9,751 nt of DNA from the NCBI GenBank assembly GCA_013298445.1, contig JAAFHQ010000159.1, positions 1-9,751 on the forward strand, given 5' to 3'. A program made the position numbers and the translations under genes. Positions within the stretch are counted from its first letter, which is position 1. Each line of letters starts with the position of its first letter. This DNA comes from Chitinophagales bacterium (lineage in GTDB: Bacteria > Bacteroidota > Bacteroidia > Chitinophagales > Saprospiraceae). This document shows positions 1 through 7,697 of this stretch, piece by piece. Below the pieces are notes generated by a model. It ran no database searches, had not been told where the DNA came from, and saw only the letters and a program-made list of their open reading frames with translations.

Positions 1-3000
1 GGATTGTTGATGAACCAGGCTCTTTGGCCGGCTACTTTAGGGTATTATCTCGAACATTTTTTAGCACCCGCGGTGGATGGGCAGGACATCGCTTATCTTA
101 AACAATTTTTCCAAAAACAAGTACTAGCCTCTGGTCTGCTACCAACGTTTCGGGTGGGCAAGCAGCCCTATGGCCTTTTGTTGAGTAGCGCCTTTTCTCG
201 CTGGCAAATGGAGCAAAATGCTTCTCCTGCCGCGAATCGCTTTTGGGAGGTGTTGAAAAAATTAGATGGCATGTGGACCAATTTCAGCCAATCTGTGCTC
301 AAACTCAGTAATATGCTGAATAGTGACCAGGATAAATGGCTGGAAAGTTTCAAAAAACTGATGGCGCAACAGGCCCATTCAGTGGAGTTTGCACACCGCT
401 ATATCGTGGGGGAATACCTCCTGCGCAATGTAGATAGTGCGATGCCCGACCCTAAATTGGCTACCCCCATCAATGTCGGACAAAGCCCTTTGATGGTCAA
501 CACAACTCCTGCAGCCTTAAAAAGAACGATGGAAATGGCCAACAACTGGGGAAAGCCGCTCAACAAAGTGCCAGGCCTTTTTTCGAAATTTTTAGCAGAC
601 ACCGATATTGATCTCTTCAAATGGAACAGTGCAACCCGGGATTTTGTCGGTATGGACAGGTTTCCATTACAAACATTGCTGAATAAAAACTTGGATGAAT
701 TGTGGGACAGCCCCACCATCAAACTTGCCAATGGGATGGGACGCCTTCTGTATTTTTTGGCACGCCAAGCTCTCCTTCGGAGTTATGTGGAAGCAGCTAT
801 GAATAAAGCCCGGCAAGACAATCCTAAAGGAACCAGTCCTTTGGCCCATCTCGATTTTGAAATGGAATACCTCATTGCAAAAGATGACCCCAATGCATTG
901 TACACTTTATCCGCTGAACATTTGGCTAAATTGGCAAGTGACACCAATCGAAATACCTACAAAACCCTCAAAAACAAAAAAGCCTATTTGGATAGAGTCG
1001 TAACCGGAAAAAAAGTATCGGAACTCATCAGTGCAGAGTTAAAAAAAAGTAGCCTGGGTTTTTCATTAGGTAATCTACCTGATAGCCTTAAAGCACTAGA
1101 TCAGCTCAAAAATGTACCCCATCACCAGTTAGAAAAACTCTTGGTGGACCACCTCGATCTGTGTAACTACCGCTTGGATGCCTGGATGTTGGGTTTGGCG
1201 AATGAAAGACTGGAAACAATGCGCGCTAAGCCACAAGGCCAGGGTATTCATTTAGCCGCATTTGCTTATGTGGAAAACCTAAAGCCAGCTCAAAAAACCT
1301 GGGTTCAACTGCAATTGCTTGAACAACCCCGCACCTTGACTATGGATCGAAACACTCCTTTAGGCTCTTATGTATTACCACTCTTGAATTTGCCGGGGTC
1401 TGACCCAGTTACTTGGGCTAAACATCTTGCCAAGGGAATCGTATACATGGGCAGCGACCCTAATTTTCAAATCAAAGCCAATCCCGATGAAGCCACAGGG
1501 TTTGAGTATTATCAAATCTCTAGAACAGGAGATGGGCATGGTTATGTGCTTGCTCCGTCTTTAGCACATGCTTCAACTGCCGCCGTATTGTTTTCTGGGT
1601 ATGCCCAAAAAGGTTATGGTACCCCCTTTTCCGTCAACATCAATTCTGAAAGAACCGGCCAAGCCATGGAGTTGCTCCGCAGCATCCAGGCTGGACACTC
1701 CCTCAACGAACAATTCGGCTATTGGTTGGAACGCAAAATGTACGAAAATCAACTTGGCCAGCATGTTCGGGCCTTTCGTAAAATTTTTCCTTTATACAGC
1801 GAAACTCAAGAATGGAATGCCGATTCTGGCAATAAACCTAAGCCGAGCAACACCACATTGAGTATTGATGGACTGGCGTTTGTAACAACTTATAGTCGGA
1901 GTCGTGAACTTTGGCGGAAAATGATCAATGGGATAAGCTTAGGCAACAAATTGCCTGTGCTTGAAACCTTGTGCAAGCAATTATTAGATATCCATGATGC
2001 CCTAAGCGATTTGCTTCTGGCAGAAGGGGTATACCAAATGGTGCAAGGCAATCCAGAGAAAGCGGCTCTGTCACTTAAAATGGGTGGTGGTGGAGGAAAC
2101 ATTACATTACCTGAAATTACGAAAATCACAGCCTCTTTTCAGTTGTTGGGTCAGCGAATGATGCTGGTTTTAAACGATAAAGGTAATGATCAGGCTTGGC
2201 CTACCCGCAATAGCCCTTTGAGCATCTTGCTGCCACAACTCAATGAATGGCTGGCACAACAATTGCCTAAACTGGAAAAGATAAAATTAAGTGCTTTGGT
2301 GGAAGGCGCTTCTCATCCAGTGAATTTGCCATTTTCAGCATTAGATTTACAGCCCATTGATTTATTGTTGCGCTTAAAGCAGGTTCAATTTTCCAAAGAC
2401 GATACAGGGCTGATCTATTTGGCACAATTGGCGCTGCGTATGGAAGAAAATGTGGCAAGTGAACTCAAGGTAAGCATTGACTTTGAGCGCAATGCCAACT
2501 TCAAAGCAGATGAATACAGCCTAGTAGAGTTACTACCATTACTGAAATCAATCTGGAAATTATTGAACCAGGGTAGACCTTTGCAGCCTGCCGATTGGTT
2601 TCCAGACCCTTTTTTGGCCGAACAGCCTGCTACAATTGATACGGCTCCCCTGGAACAAGGGCTAAACAAACTACTTACAGGTACGGGGGGGAATGCCATT
2701 AAAACTTATTTGCAACAGTTACAAGCCCAAAGCAAAGCGGTAAAGGAACTTTCTGATGAAGCAGCATTAGCAAGCGAAACAGGCCAAAAAAAGATTCAAC
2801 AACTCTTGAAAACGATTTTATCCGGAGCTGCTTTCGGTACCTGGGATTCACGTCCACAGATTCAAATGGATACAAGTTTAGTTTTTAAACTTGAGTTGCT
2901 CGAAATCGCCGAACAGGTGGAACAGACCTTACAAGAACGCCTGGCCAGGCTGCAAGCTATTAATCTTAGCGACAGCGCTAATGAACGTTTTGAAGATTTG

Positions 3001-3768
3001 CTCCAACAGGTTCAAATTTTATACGGTGAGGATTTACCTGTTTTTCCACAGTATATTTTGCCCAATGCTAAAGACGTTTTAGCTTCCTGGAACGACGACA
3101 AATTATTAGAAAGAGCAGGCGATTTTGCGATCGAAGAATGGCTGCAAGGCATAGCCCCTGTATTTGACAATGCTGGTTATTACCTCGGATTACAAGTATT
3201 TCGAGAATCAATGGGGGCAAGTGCGGCTAACAACACCCTGAAAATCATCCAAGTGCCTTTTGTTTACGATAAAGCCAATGTTTGGGCGGGAGGTCCTTTG
3301 CCCCTTGGATATCAACTGCCCAGTGGAACTGTGTCCTTGGCATTGGAAACCATGCGCCCGCTGGCCAACAATCAGCTTGTGGGAGGCTTTGTATTTGAAG
3401 AATGGCGCGAAAAAATTCCCCAACGTGAACACAATGCTGGGGTGGCTATTCATTACCAACAGCCCGATTATGCCGAACCTGCCCAAGCATTAATCCTGGC
3501 AGTACCTGCCCAAATCAAGGGAAATTGGACTTGGGATGATTTAATGCAAACCATCCAGGATACCATGCAATTGGCTCGTAAACGCGCTGTAACACCCCTG
3601 GCTTATCAAAACACCTGGCTGAATCAGTTTTTGCCTGCCCTGATTGCTCCGGTTGACCCCAATCTAAATACCTCTGGTATTGATTTTGGGGCACTGCGCT
3701 CTTATCAACCCACTATTGAGCGGCCAATCGGTGGTGGAGGTGATATTTTAATTAATCCAAATCCTTAA
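1..3768 (+). CDS. Large conserved protein of unknown function (GKQPYG-type), 5' end cut by window edge
   Basis: The frame is open to the first base, so this is the C-terminal 1255 residues of a longer protein. The TTG at 4 and ATG at 10 are probably internal codons, because the text right after them (NQALWPATLGYYLE) reads like the middle of the family, not an N-terminus. A signature FRVGKQPYGLLL lies at about residues 50-61. Near the C-terminus (about bases 3390-3520) are a WREKIPQRE string and a QALILAVPA stretch followed by a WTWDDL segment. From memory, the same blocks (GRQPYGVLP; QALLLAVPP) occur in very large hypothetical proteins of actinobacteria and other phyla, usually beside a partner like the next gene; I could not check this. 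There is no catalytic motif, signal peptide or membrane helix that I can recognise. The protein is mixed helical, with runs of glycine near base 2082 and at the extreme C-terminus. The stop is TAA at 3766-3768, 11 bp before the next start, so the two are very likely co-transcribed. The reading frame is sure; the function is unknown. Confidence 0.9.
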   Translation, partial: GLLMNQALWPATLGYYLEHFLAPAVDGQDIAYLKQFFQKQVLASGLLPTFRVGKQPYGLLLSSAFSRWQMEQNASPAANRFWEVLKKLDGMWTNFSQSVLKLSNMLNSDQDKWLESFKKLMAQQAHSVEFAHRYIVGEYLLRNVDSAMPDPKLATPINVGQSPLMVNTTPAALKRTMEMANNWGKPLNKVPGLFSKFLADTDIDLFKWNSATRDFVGMDRFPLQTLLNKNLDELWDSPTIKLANGMGRLLYFLARQALLRSYVEAAMNKARQDNPKGTSPLAHLDFEMEYLIAKDDPNALYTLSAEHLAKLASDTNRNTYKTLKNKKAYLDRVVTGKKVSELISAELKKSSLGFSLGNLPDSLKALDQLKNVPHHQLEKLLVDHLDLCNYRLDAWMLGLANERLETMRAKPQGQGIHLAAFAYVENLKPAQKTWVQLQLLEQPRTLTMDRNTPLGSYVLPLLNLPGSDPVTWAKHLAKGIVYMGSDPNFQIKANPDEATGFEYYQISRTGDGHGYVLAPSLAHASTAAVLFSGYAQKGYGTPFSVNINSERTGQAMELLRSIQAGHSLNEQFGYWLERKMYENQLGQHVRAFRKIFPLYSETQEWNADSGNKPKPSNTTLSIDGLAFVTTYSRSRELWRKMINGISLGNKLPVLETLCKQLLDIHDALSDLLLAEGVYQMVQGNPEKAALSLKMGGGGGNITLPEITKITASFQLLGQRMMLVLNDKGNDQAWPTRNSPLSILLPQLNEWLAQQLPKLEKIKLSALVEGASHPVNLPFSALDLQPIDLLLRLKQVQFSKDDTGLIYLAQLALRMEENVASELKVSIDFERNANFKADEYSLVELLPLLKSIWKLLNQGRPLQPADWFPDPFLAEQPATIDTAPLEQGLNKLLTGTGGNAIKTYLQQLQAQSKAVKELSDEAALASETGQKKIQQLLKTILSGAAFGTWDSRPQIQMDTSLVFKLELLEIAEQVEQTLQERLARLQAINLSDSANERFEDLLQQVQILYGEDLPVFPQYILPNAKDVLASWNDDKLLERAGDFAIEEWLQGIAPVFDNAGYYLGLQVFRESMGASAANNTLKIIQVPFVYDKANVWAGGPLPLGYQLPSGTVSLALETMRPLANNQLVGGFVFEEWREKIPQREHNAGVAIHYQQPDYAEPAQALILAVPAQIKGNWTWDDLMQTIQDTMQLARKRAVTPLAYQNTWLNQFLPALIAPVDPNLNTSGIDFGALRSYQPTIERPIGGGGDILINPNP

Positions 3769-3779
3769 AAACGAACCCT

Positions 3780-5597
3780 ATGAACCCATCTATAATTTTT
3801 TGGAATCGCCTGGAAACAGGTAGTATCGATCAGGAAAACAACAGCAAATCGCTGCGATTTGAAATCCACGATCCACTATGGACCCTCTGTCGACAGTGGC
3901 AATTTGGCGAATTTGAAGGAGTTGACGCGAGCAACCTGGCCTTCGCTCAAGTAGAAACCCAGGAATCACCGATTCAATGCATCAGCGGGTGGAGACATAC
4001 ACAACCCGAACCAATGGATACCCAACAACAACCCTTGGAAATGGTGCTTGAACGATCTGCAGTGCAACCCAATCTGCTTATGCGCGCAGAAATGGGTCGA
4101 CATTTTACCCGTTTACTCAAAAAAGGGCTTTCTCCCTCCGATTTCGATGCCGTTATCCAAGCCTTTAAATCCAATGCTGAATTCCTATTTAACGTGGTGG
4201 AGGCTTCTGGTGATGAACAAAATTTCATTAAATCTCCTGAGTTAAGTGATCAGGAAAGCCAACAAGTTTTGTCTGCTTTGGGAATGGGACGACACTTGGA
4301 TGGGTATGCCATCTACCAAAAATTAAACACAAACCGCAATGTTTCTTTAGTGCTCACTTCACCAAGTGCTACCCTCAAGGAGAGCGTAAATACAGTGGGT
4401 GCTGAATTTTTAGCCTGGTGTGCTCGGGTGTACCAATTGTCGGTTCAAAACGCACCTTTTTGGAATGATTTACACCAGGAATATCAGGTAGAAGTAGGCA
4501 TCCAGGACCAGAACAACAAGCTCAGAGTGCTCAGCAAAGCGGAATACCACGGCGAGGGACACGGATGGTATGGCTGGGCCGAAAAGTCGAACTTTTCAAA
4601 TAAAGCCAGCTTTGTGGCAAATCAAAAGAAAACGAGTACAAGCAGGGTACTCATCCCCGCCATGGTGCGTTTTCGAGGAATGCCTGCCACCCGACTTTGG
4701 GAAATGGAGGACAGCACGGTTGATTTTGGGGCTATTCAAGCTACTTCTACTGAATTGCACAAAATGTTATACGCTGAATTCGGGTTGACTTTTAATAATG
4801 ATTGGTTAACTGTTCCTATCCAGGCCCAATCTGGGCAAGCACTACAGGTCAAAAAAATTGTAGTGACGGATATGTTTGGGTATAAAAAAACCATTCCTCC
4901 TTTGCCCCAAACAGAGAATTGGAGCTTTTTTCAAACTTTTAATGATACTGAAAATCAAAATAATCCCTGGATATTGCTAGCAAACCTCCACGATTGTATT
5001 CAGGAGAGCCCTGTAGTAGAAAGAGTGTCCTTTTTACGGGATGAAATGGCTAATCTGGTCTGGGGGGTAGAAACTTTAGTTAAAGACCCCATTTGGGGCG
5101 CTCGGGATGGGCACAAGAAAGCTGACGATATTAGTCGATTTTTGGAAGTAAGGCCCTCGGAAGTAAAACAAAATTCTCGAAGACTGGTCAATGCCTTCAA
5201 CTACCAATTGGGGGTGAGGATGCCCGAAAATTGGATTCCTTTTGTACCGGTATCCGCAACAGATCTAAAAAATCTTTCGCCTTTCGCCCGCACCTTGCTG
5301 AACGAAAGAAAAGTATTGCTGCAACGTGCAAGTTTGCCTCGATTTTGGGACGATGCCCTGCCACAGCGGATTCGGCCTGTGTCATCTCTTTTGGGCGGCA
5401 ATCAGGAAGATAACCCCAGCAAAATCCCTCCCTTGATTTTGTTTGAGGAAGAAATCAATCGAATTGGTATGGAACTCAACTTAAAATGGAGACGCATACG
5501 TGGATTTGATGGCCAAGTTCATGTCTGGCAAACCCGTGTCCGCAAACCTGGGCGTGGAGAAGTTTACACTAATTTTGGTTTTGATCAGATAAAATAA
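3780..5597 (+). CDS. Conserved protein of unknown function (DPLWxLxRQWQxGEF-type), partner of the preceding gene
   Basis: This is a complete 605-residue protein with an ATG start 11 bp after the upstream stop, which suggests an operon and possibly coupled translation; no Shine-Dalgarno is seen, as usual in Bacteroidota. The N-terminal block DPLWTLCRQWQFGEFEG (residues 31-47) is its hallmark. Other blocks are RFRGMPATRLWEMED (around 296-310), FLRDEMANLVWGVE (around 417-430), PENWIPFVPV (around 482-491), and a C-terminus with LFEEEINRIG then GRGEVYTNFGFD before the end. From memory, each block has a close counterpart in actinobacterial hypothetical proteins (DPLWLLARQWQLGEF, RYPGMPA, FLRDEMANLVWAVE, EEEVPREG, GRGEGSSGLRFD), so I think this is a full-length member of a widespread uncharacterised family. 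It has no signal peptide, no membrane helix and no nucleotide-binding or nuclease motif. Many Trp and Arg residues are conserved, which may point to a structural or assembly role, but that is speculation. A part in a phage-tail-like or secreted particle is possible but not shown by anything in this window. Confidence 0.92.
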   Translation: MNPSIIFWNRLETGSIDQENNSKSLRFEIHDPLWTLCRQWQFGEFEGVDASNLAFAQVETQESPIQCISGWRHTQPEPMDTQQQPLEMVLERSAVQPNLLMRAEMGRHFTRLLKKGLSPSDFDAVIQAFKSNAEFLFNVVEASGDEQNFIKSPELSDQESQQVLSALGMGRHLDGYAIYQKLNTNRNVSLVLTSPSATLKESVNTVGAEFLAWCARVYQLSVQNAPFWNDLHQEYQVEVGIQDQNNKLRVLSKAEYHGEGHGWYGWAEKSNFSNKASFVANQKKTSTSRVLIPAMVRFRGMPATRLWEMEDSTVDFGAIQATSTELHKMLYAEFGLTFNNDWLTVPIQAQSGQALQVKKIVVTDMFGYKKTIPPLPQTENWSFFQTFNDTENQNNPWILLANLHDCIQESPVVERVSFLRDEMANLVWGVETLVKDPIWGARDGHKKADDISRFLEVRPSEVKQNSRRLVNAFNYQLGVRMPENWIPFVPVSATDLKNLSPFARTLLNERKVLLQRASLPRFWDDALPQRIRPVSSLLGGNQEDNPSKIPPLILFEEEINRIGMELNLKWRRIRGFDGQVHVWQTRVRKPGRGEVYTNFGFDQIK

Positions 5598-5758
5598 ACC
5601 TGCTCACTGAGCGAAATTGGAGCAATATTCGCTCTCGCTAAAAAACGGAACTCCTTGTCTAGTGAGTCCGTATGCAGGGACCCTATTTTAAAGGGAAGTG
5701 GTGGTGGTATTACGGTACGGCGGATTCCTTTGTGGGGGTGGCGGTGTCCGCGTAAATC
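5598..5758. other. Convergent intergenic gap with weak hairpins
   Basis: The gap separates the + strand operon from the - strand ankyrin/PH gene, so it should hold termination signals for both. A 7-bp stem GAGCGAA/TTCGCTC (5609-5615 with 5628-5634, 12-nt loop) follows the upstream stop closely but has no T tract. A smaller stem ACTC/GAGT lies at 5650-5667. The right half is G-rich on the + strand (GTGGTGGTGG at 5699-5708 and GTGGGGGTGGCGGTG at 5732-5746). I see no ORF or RNA gene in it. Confidence 0.5.
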
Positions 5759-5770
5759 TTATCTTTTTTT
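5710..5770 (+). terminator. Possible + strand terminator overlapping the 3' end of the opposing gene
   Basis: TTAC (5710-5713) and GCGGA (5720-5724) can pair with TCCGC (5747-5751) and GTAA (5752-5755), with a 6-nt bulge on the left arm and a 22-nt loop. A run of seven T follows at 5764-5770, already inside the end of the convergent gene. The large loop, the bulge and the distance to the T run make this a weak candidate for the end of the two-gene transcript. Confidence 0.25.
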
Positions 5771-7402
5771 GTAGTGAATACTGATCTTGGGATTGATCTT
5801 AAGTAGCTGATCCAAAAAATCTTGTTTTTCCCGTGGGGAAATGATCACGCTGTTGTGTGACCCGTAACGGACTTCCAGGCGATCCAGCGAGATAGCCGGG
5901 GAACTGATCAAATTATTGGTTTCGGAAACCTTGGTGATGGTTTGGATATCGATGGTCGAATGGTACAAAAAGCCGGATTTGACCGTCAATTGATGGCCTT
6001 CAATGGTGTAATGGGTGTTTAAAAACAGGTGCAAGATAAAAGCCAAAAACACCAAAATGATCAACAACCCAAGCCAGGATTTGGAGGTGACCATGAGGGC
6101 ACTCGTGCTCAGGAGAATGAAGAGGATCGGGAGCAGGAGTTCGAGGCCAATTTTGGAGGGGTAGGTTTTGGTGATCACTTCTTGCATTTCTTTTCGAATT
6201 CGGATGGGCTCTTCTTTTCGTATGCCGTTTTGAGGTATACAAGAGTTAAAAAAGTCCAAGATTTCTTGTTGATCCCGTGGTGGAAGATTTCTGGTCGTTG
6301 CATAAACATCATACCCGTATGTATTTTTTATCTTCAGATCACTTCCTTGGTCAATGAGTTTTTTTATCCTTAGCTTTTGAGTCTCAATTTTTTCCTCCAA
6401 CTCTACTTCTCGCCCCCAATTGTACTGTTTGCTTTGGTTTCGGTGGTTATAAAACTGAGCTAAAGTTTCTGCATTTAAGAATAAAATGGTGTTTCCACTT
6501 TTATCTTGTTGATTGATATCGCCTCCATACTGTAAAATTAAATCCATTGCTGCTGGATTAGAGCTATATCCAGCACATTGATGTAGAGCATACCTGATTT
6601 GAGCCCCTTTCGACAATAAGAATTCAATCAATTCAAGGTTGTTGAACCAACATGCTGCTTCAAGCCAAGTTTTATCTTGGCTTTCCCATCTGCCATCAAT
6701 ATTAATTTCTCCTTTTTCAACCAGGTCTTTAAATTTTTGATTAAATCCTTGTGCGATCAGATCATATTCAAAGGTTTCATTCGCTAATTTTTGGCTAGGC
6801 TTGAGTTTATTGTACTTTGGATGGGCCTCATACTTCCGAGGTACGGCAGGCTCTTTGCTTTCTTGTGCTAATGCTTCGTAGGTTCCATTGTCTTTAATTG
6901 CATCCCAGTACGAATTCCCTTCAATGCCTCCAAAAGTTAATATTCTATCTTGATGCATCAAGAAGTTCAAACCATGTTCTTCATCCCAACTACCTCCCCC
7001 ACTCACGTCGTAGTAGGCTAGTCCGTTTTTAGATGGAATCAAGATGTGGATCGAGTTTATACCAAATAATCCCTTAATACTTTCTTTAGATAAATTTTGA
7101 AAGGATGGATCATCCGAAAGGCCATAATTTTGGATAATTTCAGGAAGTTCATTTAACATCCGAGAGAGAATTCTCTCCACAATTAGTGCTTGATTTTCAA
7201 AAACATATTCAATTGCACTTAACTGTTCAGGGTATGGATCAGGGCTTTCGGATAAATCATCCTCAATCTCTAATGTAATTTTTCCACTGTTTTTGATAAG
7301 ATGATCTTTAGATTTATGAGCGCCCTTTCCACTTTGAAGATCTCCAAATGAGGGGATCTCTATTTCGTATGTCCAGTCTCCATTGAATAAAAAGGTACTC
7401 AT
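5759..7402 (-). CDS. Mosaic membrane protein: DUF6985-like domain, ankyrin repeats, two TM helices, bacterial PH-like domain
   Basis: From the ATG at 7402-7400 the protein has 547 residues. The frame extends to a TTG at 7465, but that would run into a repeat element and gives an unlikely N-terminus, so I chose the ATG; an A-rich leader without Shine-Dalgarno precedes it. Residues 1-175 contain a beta-rich domain with a GSWDEEHGLN motif (138-146), which I tentatively compare to DUF6985, seen in immunity-like proteins. Ankyrin-like repeats follow: about 243-270 (LEAACWFNNLELIEFLLSKG), 272-309 and 342-388. Two hydrophobic helices (about 418-438 and 442-461) come before a C-terminal PH-like domain (about 463-541) with TIEGHQLTVKSGF and the block SSPAISLDRLEVRYG. 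That block fits the bPH_4/DUF1200-type proteins of Bacteroidota. The N-terminal parts and the PH domain should both face the cytoplasm, since they flank a two-helix hairpin. Function is unknown; an immunity or membrane-linked scaffold role is only a guess. The DNA for about residues 1-390 is much more AT-rich than the DNA for the rest. Confidence 0.85.
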   Translation of the reverse strand: MSTFLFNGDWTYEIEIPSFGDLQSGKGAHKSKDHLIKNSGKITLEIEDDLSESPDPYPEQLSAIEYVFENQALIVERILSRMLNELPEIIQNYGLSDDPSFQNLSKESIKGLFGINSIHILIPSKNGLAYYDVSGGGSWDEEHGLNFLMHQDRILTFGGIEGNSYWDAIKDNGTYEALAQESKEPAVPRKYEAHPKYNKLKPSQKLANETFEYDLIAQGFNQKFKDLVEKGEINIDGRWESQDKTWLEAACWFNNLELIEFLLSKGAQIRYALHQCAGYSSNPAAMDLILQYGGDINQQDKSGNTILFLNAETLAQFYNHRNQSKQYNWGREVELEEKIETQKLRIKKLIDQGSDLKIKNTYGYDVYATTRNLPPRDQQEILDFFNSCIPQNGIRKEEPIRIRKEMQEVITKTYPSKIGLELLLPILFILLSTSALMVTSKSWLGLLIILVFLAFILHLFLNTHYTIEGHQLTVKSGFLYHSTIDIQTITKVSETNNLISSPAISLDRLEVRYGSHNSVIISPREKQDFLDQLLKINPKISIHYKKR

Positions 7403-7463
7403 TTTACTTTTTGAGGTTTTGAAATAGACTACATTGAATATGCTCCTCACGTTGACGTAAGCC

Positions 7464-7481
7464 AAAACCCCGAAGGGGTGA
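7464..7481 (+). repeat. REP-like palindromic repeat, copy 1 (forward)
   Basis: The copy reads AAAACCCCGAAGGGGTGA and forms the hairpin ACCCC-GAA-GGGGT. On the minus strand it reads as a hairpin followed by TTTT, thus like a weak terminator just upstream of the ankyrin/PH gene start. It ends in GTGAT where copies 2-4 have GTGACAT. Confidence 0.85.
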
Positions 7482-7520
7482 TAGGATTATAGAAAAATAA
7501 CCGGGTTTATACCATTTGGA

Positions 7521-7544
7521 AAAACCCCGAAGGGGTGACATTAT
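7521..7544 (+). repeat. REP-like palindromic repeat, copy 2 (forward), left arm of a perfect inverted repeat
   Basis: It shares the AAAACCCCGAAGGGGTGA core with copy 1, starts 57 bp after it, and continues into CATTAT. All 24 bases are repeated in reverse complement in copy 3. On the minus strand the hairpin is followed by a T run, so it could terminate the glgA-glgC transcript. Confidence 0.9.
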
Positions 7545-7569
7545 TTAATCGCACCATAAGCTAATTTTG

Positions 7570-7593
7570 ATAATGTCACCCCTTCGGGGTTTT
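7570..7593 (-). repeat. REP-like palindromic repeat, copy 3 (reverse), right arm of a perfect inverted repeat
   Basis: On the + strand it contains GTCACCCCTTCGGGGTTTT and is the exact reverse complement of copy 2 over 24 bases; the two arms are separated by 25 AT-rich bases (7545-7569). The pair could form a cruciform in DNA or a long stem in RNA on either strand, in competition with the small hairpin inside each arm. Confidence 0.9.
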
Positions 7594-7623
7594 AACCATC
7601 TATTTAACTATTCTGCTATAATC

Positions 7624-7642
7624 ATGTCACCCCTTCGGGGTT
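7624..7642 (-). repeat. REP-like palindromic repeat, copy 4 (reverse)
   Basis: It reads ATGTCACCCCTTCGGGGTT on the + strand, identical to positions 7573-7591 of copy 3 and 51 bp from it. The downstream bases differ (GAGATC instead of TTAACC), so the conserved unit is the palindrome plus the GTCA side and about two bases on the other side. Confidence 0.87.
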
Positions 7643-7697
7643 GAGATCGAGGCCCGTTTTAGAACCAATCGGCCCTGCCTAGCGGTACCTCTGACCT

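Noticed and set aside
4..12. TTG at 4 or ATG at 10 as the start of the first gene
   Set aside because: The frame is open to base 1 and the sequence after it reads like an internal block of the family; a start this close to the edge is most likely an artefact of truncation.
5699..5746. G-quadruplex from the G-rich tracts in the convergent gap
   Set aside because: Most tracts have only two consecutive G; only one has five. A stable quadruplex is not convincingly supported.
6029..6373. 114-residue + strand frame opposite the ankyrin/PH gene
   Set aside because: Very polar, low-complexity product (many Q, E, G) with no own signals, antisense to a well-supported membrane/PH segment.
7486..7491. 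TATAAT as a minus-strand promoter of the ankyrin/PH gene
   Set aside because: Bacteroidota main promoters use TAnnTTTG with TTTG upstream; the string lies in AT-rich DNA where such matches are common, and there is no matching upstream element.
7464..7642. CRISPR-like array from four short repeats with about 30-40 bp gaps
   Set aside because: The repeats are only about 18-24 bp, two are inverted relative to the other two, the gaps are AT-rich and uneven, and there are no cas genes nearby. REP-like elements explain them better.
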